64,000 bases of DNA from Fodinicurvata sediminis DSM 21159. Its GTDB lineage: Bacteria; Pseudomonadota; Alphaproteobacteria; Kiloniellales; DSM-21159. The notes under the pieces are model-generated. The model was given only the letters and a program-made list of their open reading frames with translations, was not told where the DNA came from and ran no database searches. Where the stretch lies: the NCBI RefSeq assembly GCF_000420625.1, contig NZ_ATVH01000014.1, forward strand, positions 1 to 64,000, read 5' to 3'. Of the stretch, positions 52,962 through 61,652 are shown in pieces (positions within the stretch are counted from its first letter, which is position 1; each line of letters opens with the position of its first letter). The position numbers were made by a program, and so were the translations under genes.

Positions 52962-55430
52962 ATGAAGAAGGACATGACGGTGCCTGACGATATCAGTTCC
53001 TTCGATGAGACCGAGTTGCTCCCCCCGGCTTTTCGTGCGTGGTTCGCCGCACGCGGCTGGAAGGCGCATTCACACCAGCTCGAAATGATTGCGGCGGCGC
53101 GCGCCGGTCAATCCGCCCTGTTGATCGCCCCCACCGGCGGAGGCAAGACCCTGGCTGGCTTTCTGCCCTCTCTGGTCGAACTTGCCGAGGCTCCGCAGGT
53201 CGGCTTGCACACGCTCTATGTCTCCCCCCTAAAGGCTTTGGCTGTGGACATAGAGCGCAACCTGCATCGCCCCATCGAAGACCTGAAACTCGACATCACC
53301 GTGGAAACCCGCAGCGGCGACACGCCCCAAGGCAAGAAGCTGCGCCAGCGATCGCGCCCTCCGCAGCTTTTGCTGACCACACCGGAATCCCTGGCCCTGA
53401 TGCTGAGCTATCCGGACGCGCCCGGGATCTTCGGCAACCTGCGCTGCATCGTCCTGGATGAACTGCACGAACTGGTAAGCAACAAACGCGGCGACTTGCT
53501 GTCCCTCGAACTGGCGCGGCTTGGCAGTCTTGCACCGAAGGCCCGGCGCGCCGGCCTCTCGGCCACGGTTCACGACCCGGACAACCTGCGCACCTGGGTA
53601 TCAGCCACAGGCGATCCGGCGGATGACATGGTCCGTCAGGTACAAGGCATGCCGGCCGAGCGCCCCGAGGTGGAAATCCTGACCACCCGCGAACGCCTGC
53701 CCTGGTCCGGGCACATGGCGCTGCACGCCATGCCCGAAATCTACGAGCGAATCCAACGGGCCAACACGACCCTGGTCTTCGTGAACACCCGCGCCCAGGC
53801 CGAGCTGGCCTTCCAGGAACTCTGGCGCCTCAACGACAATGCCCTGCCCATCGCCATGCATCACGGCAGCCTGGCGGTAGAGCAACGCCGAAAGGTCGAA
53901 GCCGCCATGGCCCGCGGCGACCTGCGCGCCGTGGTCGCCACCTCCTCCCTTGACCTGGGCATCGACTGGGCGGCAGTGGACCTGGTCATCCAGGTGGGCG
54001 CCCCAAAGGGTGCCGCCCGCCTGCTGCAGCGCCTGGGCCGCGCCAATCACCGTCTCAATTCCCCCAGCCGTGCCCTGCTGGTGCCCGGAAACCGCTTCGA
54101 GGTGCTGGAATGCCGCGCAGCGCTGGACGCCATCGAGGCCCAGACCCTGGATGGCGACCCGCCCCGCCAGGGGGGACTGGACGTGCTGGCCCAGCATATC
54201 CTGGCCACGGCCTGCAGCGGCCCCTTCGAGGCCGACCAGCTCTACGACGAAGTGCGGCAAGCCGCGCCCTACCGCGCGCTTGCCCGTAAGGAATTCGACG
54301 ATGTCCTCGCCTTCGTCGCTCACGGCGGCTACGCCCTGCGCAGCTACGAGAAGTACCGCCGGCTGAAAACCGACAAGCAGGGTCGCTGGCGTGTCGCCTC
54401 GACCCAACAGATCCGCCGCTATCGCCTGAATGCCGGCGTCATCGTCGATGCCCCGACACTCAAGGTTTCATTGGGGCGCGGCCGCGTGCTGGGCGAGGTG
54501 GAGGAATACTTCGCCCAGGGCCTGCAGCCGGGGGACACCTTCGTCTTCGCCGGCCAGCTTCTGAAATTCGAGCGCCTGCGCGAGAACCGCATGGAGGTCT
54601 CCAGCGGCGGCAGCGGCGAGCCCAAGGTGCCGGCCTACATGGGCGGGCGCCTGCCGCTGTCTACCCATCTGGCCGAGCGGGTGCGCGGTCTTCTGGAAAC
54701 ACCCACTCGATGGCAGGGCCTGCCAGAAGCTGTCTCGGGCTGGCTGGACCTGCAGCGCCATCGCTCCCTGCTGCCGCCCGGCGATGGCCTGCTGGTGGAG
54801 AGCTTCCCGCGTGGCGGCAAGGCCTTCACGGTGGCCTACTGCTTCGAGGGGCGCAACGCGCACCAGACTCTGGGCATGCTGCTCACCCGCCGCATGGAGC
54901 GCGCCGGACGGCAGCCTCTGGGCTTCGTCGCCACCGACTACGTCATCGCCATCTGGAGCCTGCAGCCGGTGGAGGATGCGGCGGCCCTGTTCGACCAGGA
55001 CATGCTGGGCGACGACCTGGAGGAGTGGATGGCCGAATCCTCCCTGCTGCGTCGCACCTTCCGCAACGTGGCCGTCATCGCCGGCCTGATCGACCGCCGC
55101 GCCCCGGGGCAGGAGAAGACGGGCCGGCAGGTCACATTCAACTCCGATCTGATCTATGACGTGCTGCGCAAGTACGAACCGGACCACGTGCTGCTGCGCG
55201 CCACCCGCGCCGACGCGGCCAGCGGCCTGACCGATATCGGCCGGCTGTCGGCCATGCTGACGAGGGTGCAGGGTCGTATCGTCCATCGCCGCCTGAAACG
55301 CATCTCACCACTTGCCGTTCCGGTCCTGCTGGAAATCGGCCGCGAACGCGTGGCCGGCAGCGCCGAGGAAGCCCTGCTGGAAGAGGCTGCCGAGGAGATG
55401 ATCGCGGAAGCGGTATCAGCGCAGGACTGA
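52962..55430 (+). CDS. ligase-associated DEXH-box DNA helicase (Lhr-like)
   Basis: An 822-residue ATP-dependent helicase. Walker A is APTGGGKTLAG, motif II is DELH within VLDELHELV, and LSATVHD, SSLDLGIDW and LLQRLGRANHR are motifs III, V and VI; an Lhr-type winged-helix and C-terminal region follow. This is the family annotated as ligase-associated DNA-damage-response DEXH helicase. It precedes pdeM by 51 bp. Start 52962 is chosen by fit to the protein; 52974 is close and possible. The open frame further upstream is not conserved-looking. Confidence 0.93.
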   Translation: MKKDMTVPDDISSFDETELLPPAFRAWFAARGWKAHSHQLEMIAAARAGQSALLIAPTGGGKTLAGFLPSLVELAEAPQVGLHTLYVSPLKALAVDIERNLHRPIEDLKLDITVETRSGDTPQGKKLRQRSRPPQLLLTTPESLALMLSYPDAPGIFGNLRCIVLDELHELVSNKRGDLLSLELARLGSLAPKARRAGLSATVHDPDNLRTWVSATGDPADDMVRQVQGMPAERPEVEILTTRERLPWSGHMALHAMPEIYERIQRANTTLVFVNTRAQAELAFQELWRLNDNALPIAMHHGSLAVEQRRKVEAAMARGDLRAVVATSSLDLGIDWAAVDLVIQVGAPKGAARLLQRLGRANHRLNSPSRALLVPGNRFEVLECRAALDAIEAQTLDGDPPRQGGLDVLAQHILATACSGPFEADQLYDEVRQAAPYRALARKEFDDVLAFVAHGGYALRSYEKYRRLKTDKQGRWRVASTQQIRRYRLNAGVIVDAPTLKVSLGRGRVLGEVEEYFAQGLQPGDTFVFAGQLLKFERLRENRMEVSSGGSGEPKVPAYMGGRLPLSTHLAERVRGLLETPTRWQGLPEAVSGWLDLQRHRSLLPPGDGLLVESFPRGGKAFTVAYCFEGRNAHQTLGMLLTRRMERAGRQPLGFVATDYVIAIWSLQPVEDAAALFDQDMLGDDLEEWMAESSLLRRTFRNVAVIAGLIDRRAPGQEKTGRQVTFNSDLIYDVLRKYEPDHVLLRATRADAASGLTDIGRLSAMLTRVQGRIVHRRLKRISPLAVPVLLEIGRERVAGSAEEALLEEAAEEMIAEAVSAQD

Positions 55431-55481
55431 CGCCTTGCTGCAATCTGGCCGACTCTGTTTCGGCGCGCTAGACTGAGCGCC

Positions 55482-56207
55482 ATGCAGCAAGCCTTCGACT
55501 TTCCCGAAGCCGCAGAGTCAGGGAGCTTCCGCTTCAATGGCGCCGACTTGATCAGCGATCCCTCGGGGGCGCTGTGGTGGCCGGCCGAGGCCTGCCTGGT
55601 CGTGGCCGACCTGCATCTGGAGAAGGGCTCGTCCTTTGCCGCGCGAGGCAGTTTCCTGCCACCTTACGACAGCCGCGAGACACTGGCACGCCTGCAAAAC
55701 GTGATCGCCTGCCGCCGGCCCCGCCGCGTGATCTGTCTCGGCGATTCCTTCCACGATGCCGAAGCAGGCGAACGCCTGGGCAGCGCCGAGAAGGACCGGC
55801 TAAGAACCCTCACCTCCGCCCATGACTGGATCTGGATCACCGGCAACCACGACCCGGTCCCACCGCGGGACCTGGGCGGAGAGATCTCGAGCGAAGTCGA
55901 GATGGAAAGGCTGGTCTTTCGCCACGAGGCCGAGAAGGTATCCGAAGAGGGCGGTGAAGTCTCCGGGCACTATCACCCCAAGGCCGCCGTGCGCGTGAAG
56001 GGCCGGCGCTTTTCCCGTCCCTGCTTCGTGTTCGACCGCAACCGGCTGATCCTGCCGTCTTTCGGAGCCTACACGGGGGGATTGGACGTCTTCGCGCCTG
56101 CACTGCGCACTCTTCTGGCCCCGGAATTCCGGGTGCGTCTGATCGCTGGACGCAAGGTCTATGGCTTTTCCTCGGAAATGCTGGAGCCCTTCGGCGTCCC
56201 GGCCTGA
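55482..56207 (+). CDS. pdeM: ligase-associated metallophosphoesterase PdeM
   Basis: A 241-residue calcineurin-like phosphoesterase. Metal motifs are VADLHLEKG, CLGDSFHD, TGNHDP and GHYHPKA, the full two-metal set. The family is defined by its linkage to the ligase, exonuclease and helicase genes and is thought to be a DNA endonuclease of that repair system. It follows the helicase here; its end overlaps the convergent cation-transporter gene by 49 bp. Confidence 0.93.
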   Translation: MQQAFDFPEAAESGSFRFNGADLISDPSGALWWPAEACLVVADLHLEKGSSFAARGSFLPPYDSRETLARLQNVIACRRPRRVICLGDSFHDAEAGERLGSAEKDRLRTLTSAHDWIWITGNHDPVPPRDLGGEISSEVEMERLVFRHEAEKVSEEGGEVSGHYHPKAAVRVKGRRFSRPCFVFDRNRLILPSFGAYTGGLDVFAPALRTLLAPEFRVRLIAGRKVYGFSSEMLEPFGVPA

Positions 56208-56866
56208 TCCGCGCTGTCCACACGGCGCCACTCGCCCAGCGCCTGGCGCAGGATCGAGATTGCCGAGGACAGGAAGATCGCCCCCATCAGGCCACCGACA
56301 ATCAGGTCGGGCCAGGCACTGCCGCTCGCCCAGACCCCACTGGCGGCCACAAGCACGGCCAGGTTGCCGATGGCATCGTTGCGACTGCACAGCCAGACCG
56401 AACGCACATTGGCATCCCCTTCGCGAAAGCGGAACAGCAGGACCGCACAGAAGACATTCACCAACAGGGCGATCATCCCGACGGCCCCCATCGTCATGGC
56501 ATCCGGCGCCCCAAGGTAGAAGACGCGATAGAGCGCACCGCCCAGGATGAAAAGTCCCAGCGCTGCCAGGGTGAAGGCCTTGAACAGGGCCGCTCCTGCA
56601 CGCACGCGCAGAGCGCTGCCAATCACAGCCAGGCTGATAGCGTATGTCAGCGTGTCACCCAGGAAATCGCCCGCATCGGCCATCAAGGCCAGCGAGCCGG
56701 CAGCAACGCCAGCGACGATCTCGACGGCGAACATCAGGCCATTCAAGACCAACACGATCCAGAGAACACGCCGGAAAGCCGTCGAGTTCCCGTCAAATTC
56801 CGTTGCACAGTGGTGGCAACCCGCCAAAACAGCATCTCCTGCACCCTGCCGGTCGCTGCGGGCCAA
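56159..56866 (-). CDS. cation diffusion facilitator-type efflux protein
   Basis: A 235-residue inner-membrane protein with about six hydrophobic segments. LMADAGDFLGDTLTY matches the CDF metal site in span 2 (DxxxD pattern), and SRNDAIGNLAVL is the span-5 equivalent with Asn-Asp instead of His-Asp. A CHHC cluster near residue 17 could bind metal. It lacks the long C-terminal cytosolic domain. The divergent MerR regulator and the 19-bp-spacer promoter at 56899 indicate metal-induced export, probably zinc, cadmium or lead. Confidence 0.85.
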   Translation of the reverse strand: MARSDRQGAGDAVLAGCHHCATEFDGNSTAFRRVLWIVLVLNGLMFAVEIVAGVAAGSLALMADAGDFLGDTLTYAISLAVIGSALRVRAGAALFKAFTLAALGLFILGGALYRVFYLGAPDAMTMGAVGMIALLVNVFCAVLLFRFREGDANVRSVWLCSRNDAIGNLAVLVAASGVWASGSAWPDLIVGGLMGAIFLSSAISILRQALGEWRRVDSADQAGTPKGSSISEEKP

Positions 56867-56898
56867 GGTGTCGTCTTGATAATCTGCGAATGATTCAC

Positions 56899-56929
56899 AA
56901 GATAGGAGCTACAGTCACTGTAGGTTCAA
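56899..56929 (-). promoter_or_regulatory. MerR-type promoter/operator for the cation efflux gene
   Basis: On the minus strand, -35 TTGAAC (56929-56924) and -10 TATCTT (56904-56899) are 19 bp apart. The spacer contains the perfect palindrome CTACAGT-C-ACTGTAG (56909-56923). An over-long 19-bp spacer with a central dyad is the hallmark of MerR-activated promoters. It lies 33 bp before the efflux gene and 28 bp before the regulator gene, so it can also serve autoregulation. Confidence 0.8.
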
Positions 56930-56956
56930 GGGATATTTTTCCGGAGAAGGCAAACC

Positions 56957-57412
56957 ATGTCGGACGTGCTTTCCATTGGTGACCTCGCCCGCGACAGCGG
57001 CGTGAAGGTCCAGACCATCCGTTACTACGAGTCAATCGGCCTGCTGCCGCCCGCCGGACGTACGACCGGCAACCAGCGGCGCTACAGCGAAGCGCACCAG
57101 AACCGCCTGCGGTTCCTGCGTCACGCGCGAGAACTGGGTTTCACCCTGGACCAGATCCGCAGCCTGCTGAGCCTCAGCGAACGTCCCGACATGCCCTGCG
57201 AGGAAGCCGACAGTATCGCGCGCGAGCACCTGGAAACTGTGGAACAGCGCCTGGAGCGCCTGAAGAGCCTGCAGACGGAACTGCAGCGCATGCTGCTTCA
57301 ATGCGCAGGCGGCAAGGTCGAGGATTGCCGCGTCATCGAGGTTCTGTCAGATCATCGCCTCTGCAAGACAGAACACGGTCACAGGGACCAGGCTTCCGAA
57401 ACCCAGACCTGA
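56957..57412 (+). CDS. MerR-family metal-responsive regulator (ZntR/CadR-like)
   Basis: A 151-residue regulator with the MerR winged helix (SIGDLARDSGVKVQTIRYYESIGLL), a dimerisation helix and a C-terminal metal loop. C81, C116 and C124 match the positions of the zinc ligands in ZntR, with extra Cys and His in the C-terminal CKTEHGH. That favours zinc, cadmium or lead over copper or mercury. It is divergent from the efflux gene and abuts the fasciclin gene's stop. Confidence 0.9.
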   Translation: MSDVLSIGDLARDSGVKVQTIRYYESIGLLPPAGRTTGNQRRYSEAHQNRLRFLRHARELGFTLDQIRSLLSLSERPDMPCEEADSIAREHLETVEQRLERLKSLQTELQRMLLQCAGGKVEDCRVIEVLSDHRLCKTEHGHRDQASETQT

Positions 57413-57892
57413 TCACTCGCCCTCTTCTTCCCCCAGCACGCGGTTCACGGGCCGGATGCTGCCGTTGTCGGCGTTGACCTCGGTGTCGATCTCCGCGTTC
57501 TCGACCCGGGGACTGTCGCCGTTTTCAAGCGTCAGGCGCGCACCCTCCATGGTTTCGACCTCCTGAGACCCCTGGTCCATATCCACTTCGCCCTTGATGA
57601 TGTGCCGGGACAGCAGGGCGAAGGTCTCCTCCTTGTTTTCGGGATCCAGCAACGCCTCTACCCGCTCTGTGGGCAGACGCCGGAAGGCGTCGTCGGTCGG
57701 GGCCAATACGGTGAAGGGCCCGTTGCTCTTCAGGACCACCACCAGCCCCACGGTCTGGGCGGCGGTGATGAAGGTGCGAAAGCGACCGTCGGTCAGGGCC
57801 GTGTCGATGATGTCGGCCGCCCGGGCATGGGCCGGCATGAGAAGGGCAAGCGATAGGAAAGCGGCCAGGAAACTTTGGGTCAGGTACTTCAT
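57413..57892 (-). CDS. secreted fasciclin-domain protein
   Basis: A 159-residue exported protein with a Sec signal (ends AHARA-ADI) and one fasciclin (FAS1) domain: FRTFITAAQTVGL, GPFTVLAPTDDAFRRLP and LLSRHIIKGEV are the H1/H2 landmarks. FAS1 proteins mediate adhesion or matrix contact. The protein ends in an acidic tail. It converges on the MerR gene with no gap. Confidence 0.9.
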   Translation of the reverse strand: MKYLTQSFLAAFLSLALLMPAHARAADIIDTALTDGRFRTFITAAQTVGLVVVLKSNGPFTVLAPTDDAFRRLPTERVEALLDPENKEETFALLSRHIIKGEVDMDQGSQEVETMEGARLTLENGDSPRVENAEIDTEVNADNGSIRPVNRVLGEEEGE

Positions 57893-58003
57893 CTGTCGTC
57901 CTTGCTCATAGGGGCATGGGAAGTCGGAACTTGACTAAAATGTGGCAGAATTATGAAACAGGCAGCATCGTGAAACAACCAGCCTCCAGCGCGACCGGTT
58001 GGC

Positions 58004-58029
58004 TGATCCAGTCGTCATCTGCCGTCGTA
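58004..58029 (+). promoter_or_regulatory. candidate ECF sigma-E (ChrR-type) promoter before the photolyase cluster
   Basis: TGATCC at 58004-58009 followed after 16 bp by CGTA at 58026-58029. The -35 TGATCC is the known hallmark of promoters used by the singlet-oxygen sigma factor RpoE/ChrR of Rhodobacter, usually with a CGTAA-like -10. It lies about 37 bp before the photolyase ATG, a suitable distance. The downstream gene set is that sigma factor's regulon, which strengthens the call; the -10 is imperfect. Confidence 0.55.
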
Positions 58030-58066
58030 CCATTCCAGACAGTTTGAAAGAGCAAAAAGTTCCCGC

Positions 58067-59509
58067 ATGAGTGATATTGCGCCCATCATCGTCTGGTTCC
58101 GCCAGGACCTGAGGCTTGCCGACAACCCGGCCCTCCTGAAGGCTGTCGATCAGAACGCGCCTGTCGTGCCGCTGTTCATCCTGGAGGATGCCGATGCCGG
58201 CGCGCGCGCACCTGGAGGGGCCAGCCGCTGGTGGCTTCATTCCGCCCTGGCTGCCCTGACCCACGATCTGCGCGCCCGCGGTAGCAAACTGATCCTGCGC
58301 CGCGGACCCGCCCAACAGGTCCTGTCCGAAATCATTCAGGCCAGCGGAGCAAGAGCGGTTCACTGGAACCGCTGCTATGAGCCCTGGCGCATTTCGCGTG
58401 ACGCAGAGATCAAACAGCAGCTTCGGGACCAGGGCATCGAAGTGAACAGCTTCAATGCCGCCCTGCTCTTCGAGCCCTGGAGCGTCACCACCGGCAGCGG
58501 CACGCCCTTCAAGATCTATACGCCCTTCTGGAAAGCGGTACGTGACCGGCCAATTGCCCGGCCCGAACCAGCACCAGAGCGGATTTCGCCGGTAAACGGC
58601 CTGGTCTCGGAGTCTCTCGAGGACTGGAGGCTGCGCCCCGCCCAGCCGGACTGGGCCGGCGGCCTGCGCGAGACCTGGCAACCAGGCGAAGCCGGTGCCC
58701 AGGCACGGCTCGCGAATTTCCTGGACCGTGAACTGGCCGACTACGGCACCTACAGGGACTATCCGGCCCGGGCGGGCACCTCGCGCCTGTCGCCTTATCT
58801 GCATTGGGGCGAGATCGGCCCGCGCCAGGTCTGGCATGCCGCACAGCACCGCATGGAACAGGAGAATCTTGGCACAGCCGGCTGGAAGTTCCTCAGCGAA
58901 GTGGGCTGGCGCGAGTTCTGTCACCACCTGCTCTACCACTGGCCCGACTTGCCCGAACAGAATTGGCGCCGCGCCTTCGATGCCTTCCCCTGGTCCACCT
59001 CCCAGGAACACCTGAAGGCCTGGCAGGCCGGACAGACCGGCTATCCCATCGTGGATGCCGGCATGCGGGAACTCTGGCACACGGGCTGGATGCACAACCG
59101 CCTGCGCATGATCGTCGGCTCGTTCCTGGTGAAGGACCTGCGCCTGCACTGGAAGGAAGGAGAGGCCTGGTTCTGGGATACGCTGGTGGATGCCGATCTG
59201 GCGAACAATGCCGCCGGCTGGCAGTGGATCGCCGGCAGCGGCGCGGATGCCGCCCCCTTCTTCCGCATCTTCAATCCCGTCACCCAGTCAGAAAAATTCG
59301 ATCCAAACGGCGATTATCTGCGTAGATGGTTACCAGAGATCGCGGCACTGCCCGATCCCTACATACACAGGCCTTGGCATGCATCCGAAGAGGTGCGCCG
59401 GCAGGCCGGCGTGGTCTTCGGGGGGAACTACCCCCGCCCCCTGGTGGACCACGCCCAAGCCCGCCGGGCGGCCCTGGAGGCCTTCCAGCAGATCAAGAAG
59501 GATCAATGA
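58067..59509 (+). CDS. phrB: deoxyribodipyrimidine photolyase
   Basis: A 480-residue light-driven DNA repair flavoprotein of class I. The N-terminal antenna domain starts IVWFRQDLRLADNPALL; the C-terminal FAD domain has SRLSPYLHWGEIGPRQ, GWREFCHHLLYHWP, GYPIVDAGMRELWHTGWMHNR and NAAGWQWIAGSG, including the tryptophans of the electron-transfer chain. First gene of a five-gene forward cluster; its stop overlaps the next start (ATGATG). Confidence 0.95.
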   Translation: MSDIAPIIVWFRQDLRLADNPALLKAVDQNAPVVPLFILEDADAGARAPGGASRWWLHSALAALTHDLRARGSKLILRRGPAQQVLSEIIQASGARAVHWNRCYEPWRISRDAEIKQQLRDQGIEVNSFNAALLFEPWSVTTGSGTPFKIYTPFWKAVRDRPIARPEPAPERISPVNGLVSESLEDWRLRPAQPDWAGGLRETWQPGEAGAQARLANFLDRELADYGTYRDYPARAGTSRLSPYLHWGEIGPRQVWHAAQHRMEQENLGTAGWKFLSEVGWREFCHHLLYHWPDLPEQNWRRAFDAFPWSTSQEHLKAWQAGQTGYPIVDAGMRELWHTGWMHNRLRMIVGSFLVKDLRLHWKEGEAWFWDTLVDADLANNAAGWQWIAGSGADAAPFFRIFNPVTQSEKFDPNGDYLRRWLPEIAALPDPYIHRPWHASEEVRRQAGVVFGGNYPRPLVDHAQARRAALEAFQQIKKDQ

Positions 59510-60837
59510 TGCGCATAGCCATTGTAGGCGCCGGGATAACGGGACTGTCCACAGCCTGGCTGCTGTCTCGCCAGCACGAGGTCACGTTGTTCGAGGCGGA
59601 AGACCGTCTGGGCGGACACAGCAACACCGTTTCCTTCCAGGAGGATGGCCGCAGCATCGACGTGGACACCGGCTTCATCGTCTACAACGAACAAAACTAT
59701 CCCAATCTGGTGGCCCTGTTCGACCATCTTGAGGTTCCCACCGAATCAAGCGACATGTCCTTTGCCGTGTCGGCCGACGGCGGGCGCTTCGAATATGCCG
59801 GCAGCCTGCCCGGGCTGGTCGCGCAAAGGCGCAACCTGCTGCGCCCGCGCCTCTGGCGCATGACGCGCGAGATCCTGCGCTTCTACCGCGAGGCCGAAAA
59901 GTTCCTGGAAGAACCGGATCCGGCGCTTACCATCACCGGCTATCTGGACCGCGAGGGCTACAGCCAGGCCTTTCGACAGGATCATCTGCTGCCCATGGCA
60001 GCCGCCATCTGGTCCTCATCCTTCGACGAAATCCAGGACTTTCCGGCAGTCAGCTTTCTGCAGTTCTTCCGCAACCACGGCCTGTTGAAACTCAAGGACC
60101 GGCCCCAGTGGCGCACCGTAAGCGGTGGCAGCCGCAGCTACGTGGAACGCATGGCCGCAGCCATAAGCGGCCAAGTGCGCACAGGCACAGTAGTCCAGGG
60201 TCTGGAACGCACCAACCGCGAGCTGCGCCTGACCCTCACCAACGGAGAACAGGCCTGCTTTGATCAGGTCGTGCTGGCCTGCCATGCCGATCAGGCACGT
60301 CGCATCCTGGGCCACCAGGCCAGTCCCCTGGAAGGCGTGTTGCTCAATGCCTTCCGCTACGAGAAGAATCGCGCTGTCCTGCACCAGGATACCCGCCTGA
60401 TGCCCCGTAACCGCAGGGCCTGGGCCAGCTGGAACTATATTTCCAGTGGTGAAACAGACTGGGACAAGGCCGTCAGCGTCACTTACTGGATGAATCGCCT
60501 GCAGAACCTGCAAAGCCGCCAGCCGGTCCTGGTCTCGCTCAACCCTGCCACAGAGCCGGACCCCCGGCTGGTGATCGGTGAATACAACTACAGCCACCCC
60601 CTGTTCGATGCCGCCGCCATCACCGCCCAGCAGGACCTGTCCTCCATCCAGGGACGCGACCGTGTCTGGTTCTGCGGCAGTTACTGCGGATATGGCTTTC
60701 ACGAGGACGGCCTCCAGGCCGGATTGGCCGTGGCCGCCGGGCTTGGCTGCCCGGCCCCCTGGGCCCAGCAGGTGGCCGCCCACTCACCCGCGCTTGAGCA
60801 TGCCTCGCCCGAGCCCTATCCCATGGCCGCGGAGTAG
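59509..60837 (+). CDS. FAD-dependent amine-oxidase-like protein of the CFA/photolyase cluster
   Basis: A 442-residue flavoprotein: IAIVGAGITGLSTAWLL at the N-terminus, then GGHSNTV and the long substrate domain of the amine-oxidase/desaturase superfamily. Its neighbours (photolyase, DUF1365, CFA-like methyltransferase, MFS) match the Rhodobacter sphaeroides sigma-E regulon, whose flavoprotein RSP1091 has been linked to furan fatty acid synthesis. A lipid-modifying role is therefore likely but inferred. The ATG at 59509 overlaps the photolyase stop. Confidence 0.85.
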   Translation: MRIAIVGAGITGLSTAWLLSRQHEVTLFEAEDRLGGHSNTVSFQEDGRSIDVDTGFIVYNEQNYPNLVALFDHLEVPTESSDMSFAVSADGGRFEYAGSLPGLVAQRRNLLRPRLWRMTREILRFYREAEKFLEEPDPALTITGYLDREGYSQAFRQDHLLPMAAAIWSSSFDEIQDFPAVSFLQFFRNHGLLKLKDRPQWRTVSGGSRSYVERMAAAISGQVRTGTVVQGLERTNRELRLTLTNGEQACFDQVVLACHADQARRILGHQASPLEGVLLNAFRYEKNRAVLHQDTRLMPRNRRAWASWNYISSGETDWDKAVSVTYWMNRLQNLQSRQPVLVSLNPATEPDPRLVIGEYNYSHPLFDAAAITAQQDLSSIQGRDRVWFCGSYCGYGFHEDGLQAGLAVAAGLGCPAPWAQQVAAHSPALEHASPEPYPMAAE

Positions 60838-60845
60838 GCCCCATC

Positions 60846-61652
60846 ATGTCGTTTGCTTCCGCGCTTTATTTCGGACAGGTGATGCACAAGCGGCTCAGGC
60901 CCTTTGGCCACCGCTTCGTCTATCGCATCTTCCAACTCTGGGTGGACCTGGACGAGCTGCCGCGACTTGACCGCCGGCTGCGGCTCTTCTCGCACAACCG
61001 CTTCAACCTCTTCAGCTTCCACGACCGCGATCACGGTCCGCGAGACGGCGGCGCGCTGCGTCCCTGGATCGAGGCCCGCCTTGCCAATGCGGGAATCGAC
61101 CTTGAAGGCGGTGCGGTACGCCTGCTCTGTTTCCCGCGCATCCTGGGCTATGTCTTCAATCCGCTGACCCTCTGGTTCTGCCATCATCGTGACGGAAGCC
61201 TGCGCGCCGTACTCTACGAGGTGCGCAACACCTTCGGCGACAAGCACGGCTACCTGATTCCCGTAGAGCGTTCACCGGCGCCAGGCGAAGCCCTGCAACA
61301 GTCTTGCGACAAGGCCTTCCACGTCTCGCCCTTCATTCCCATGCAGGCCCGTTATCGGTTCCGCCTGCCTCTGCCCGACGCGCGGCTGTCCATCGTGATC
61401 CGCCAGTCGGTGCCTGAGGGCGAACAGCTGATCGCCGCCCAGAGCGCCCGGCGGCAGGTCCTCTCGGACCGCAAGCTGCTGCAAGCCTTTTTCACCTATC
61501 CCCTGCTGACCCTGAAGGTCATCGGCGCCATTCACTGGCAGGCCCTGCGCCTCTGGATGAAGGGTGCGGCCTTCCACCACCGGCCTCAACCGCCGGCAGA
61601 TCCGGTCAGCCTGATTCCACAGACCCCCGATGGGAGAACTTCGAATGAGTGA
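60846..61652 (+). CDS. DUF1365 protein
   Basis: A 268-residue soluble protein of the DUF1365 family, recognised from FASALYFGQVMHKRLRPFGHRF, CFPRILGYVFNPLTLWFCH and FHVSPFIPM. The family nearly always lies between the FAD protein and the CFA-like methyltransferase, as here, and its role in fatty-acid modification is not fully resolved. It starts 8 bp after the flavoprotein stop and its end overlaps the next gene by 8 bp. Confidence 0.9.
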   Translation: MSFASALYFGQVMHKRLRPFGHRFVYRIFQLWVDLDELPRLDRRLRLFSHNRFNLFSFHDRDHGPRDGGALRPWIEARLANAGIDLEGGAVRLLCFPRILGYVFNPLTLWFCHHRDGSLRAVLYEVRNTFGDKHGYLIPVERSPAPGEALQQSCDKAFHVSPFIPMQARYRFRLPLPDARLSIVIRQSVPEGEQLIAAQSARRQVLSDRKLLQAFFTYPLLTLKVIGAIHWQALRLWMKGAAFHHRPQPPADPVSLIPQTPDGRTSNE

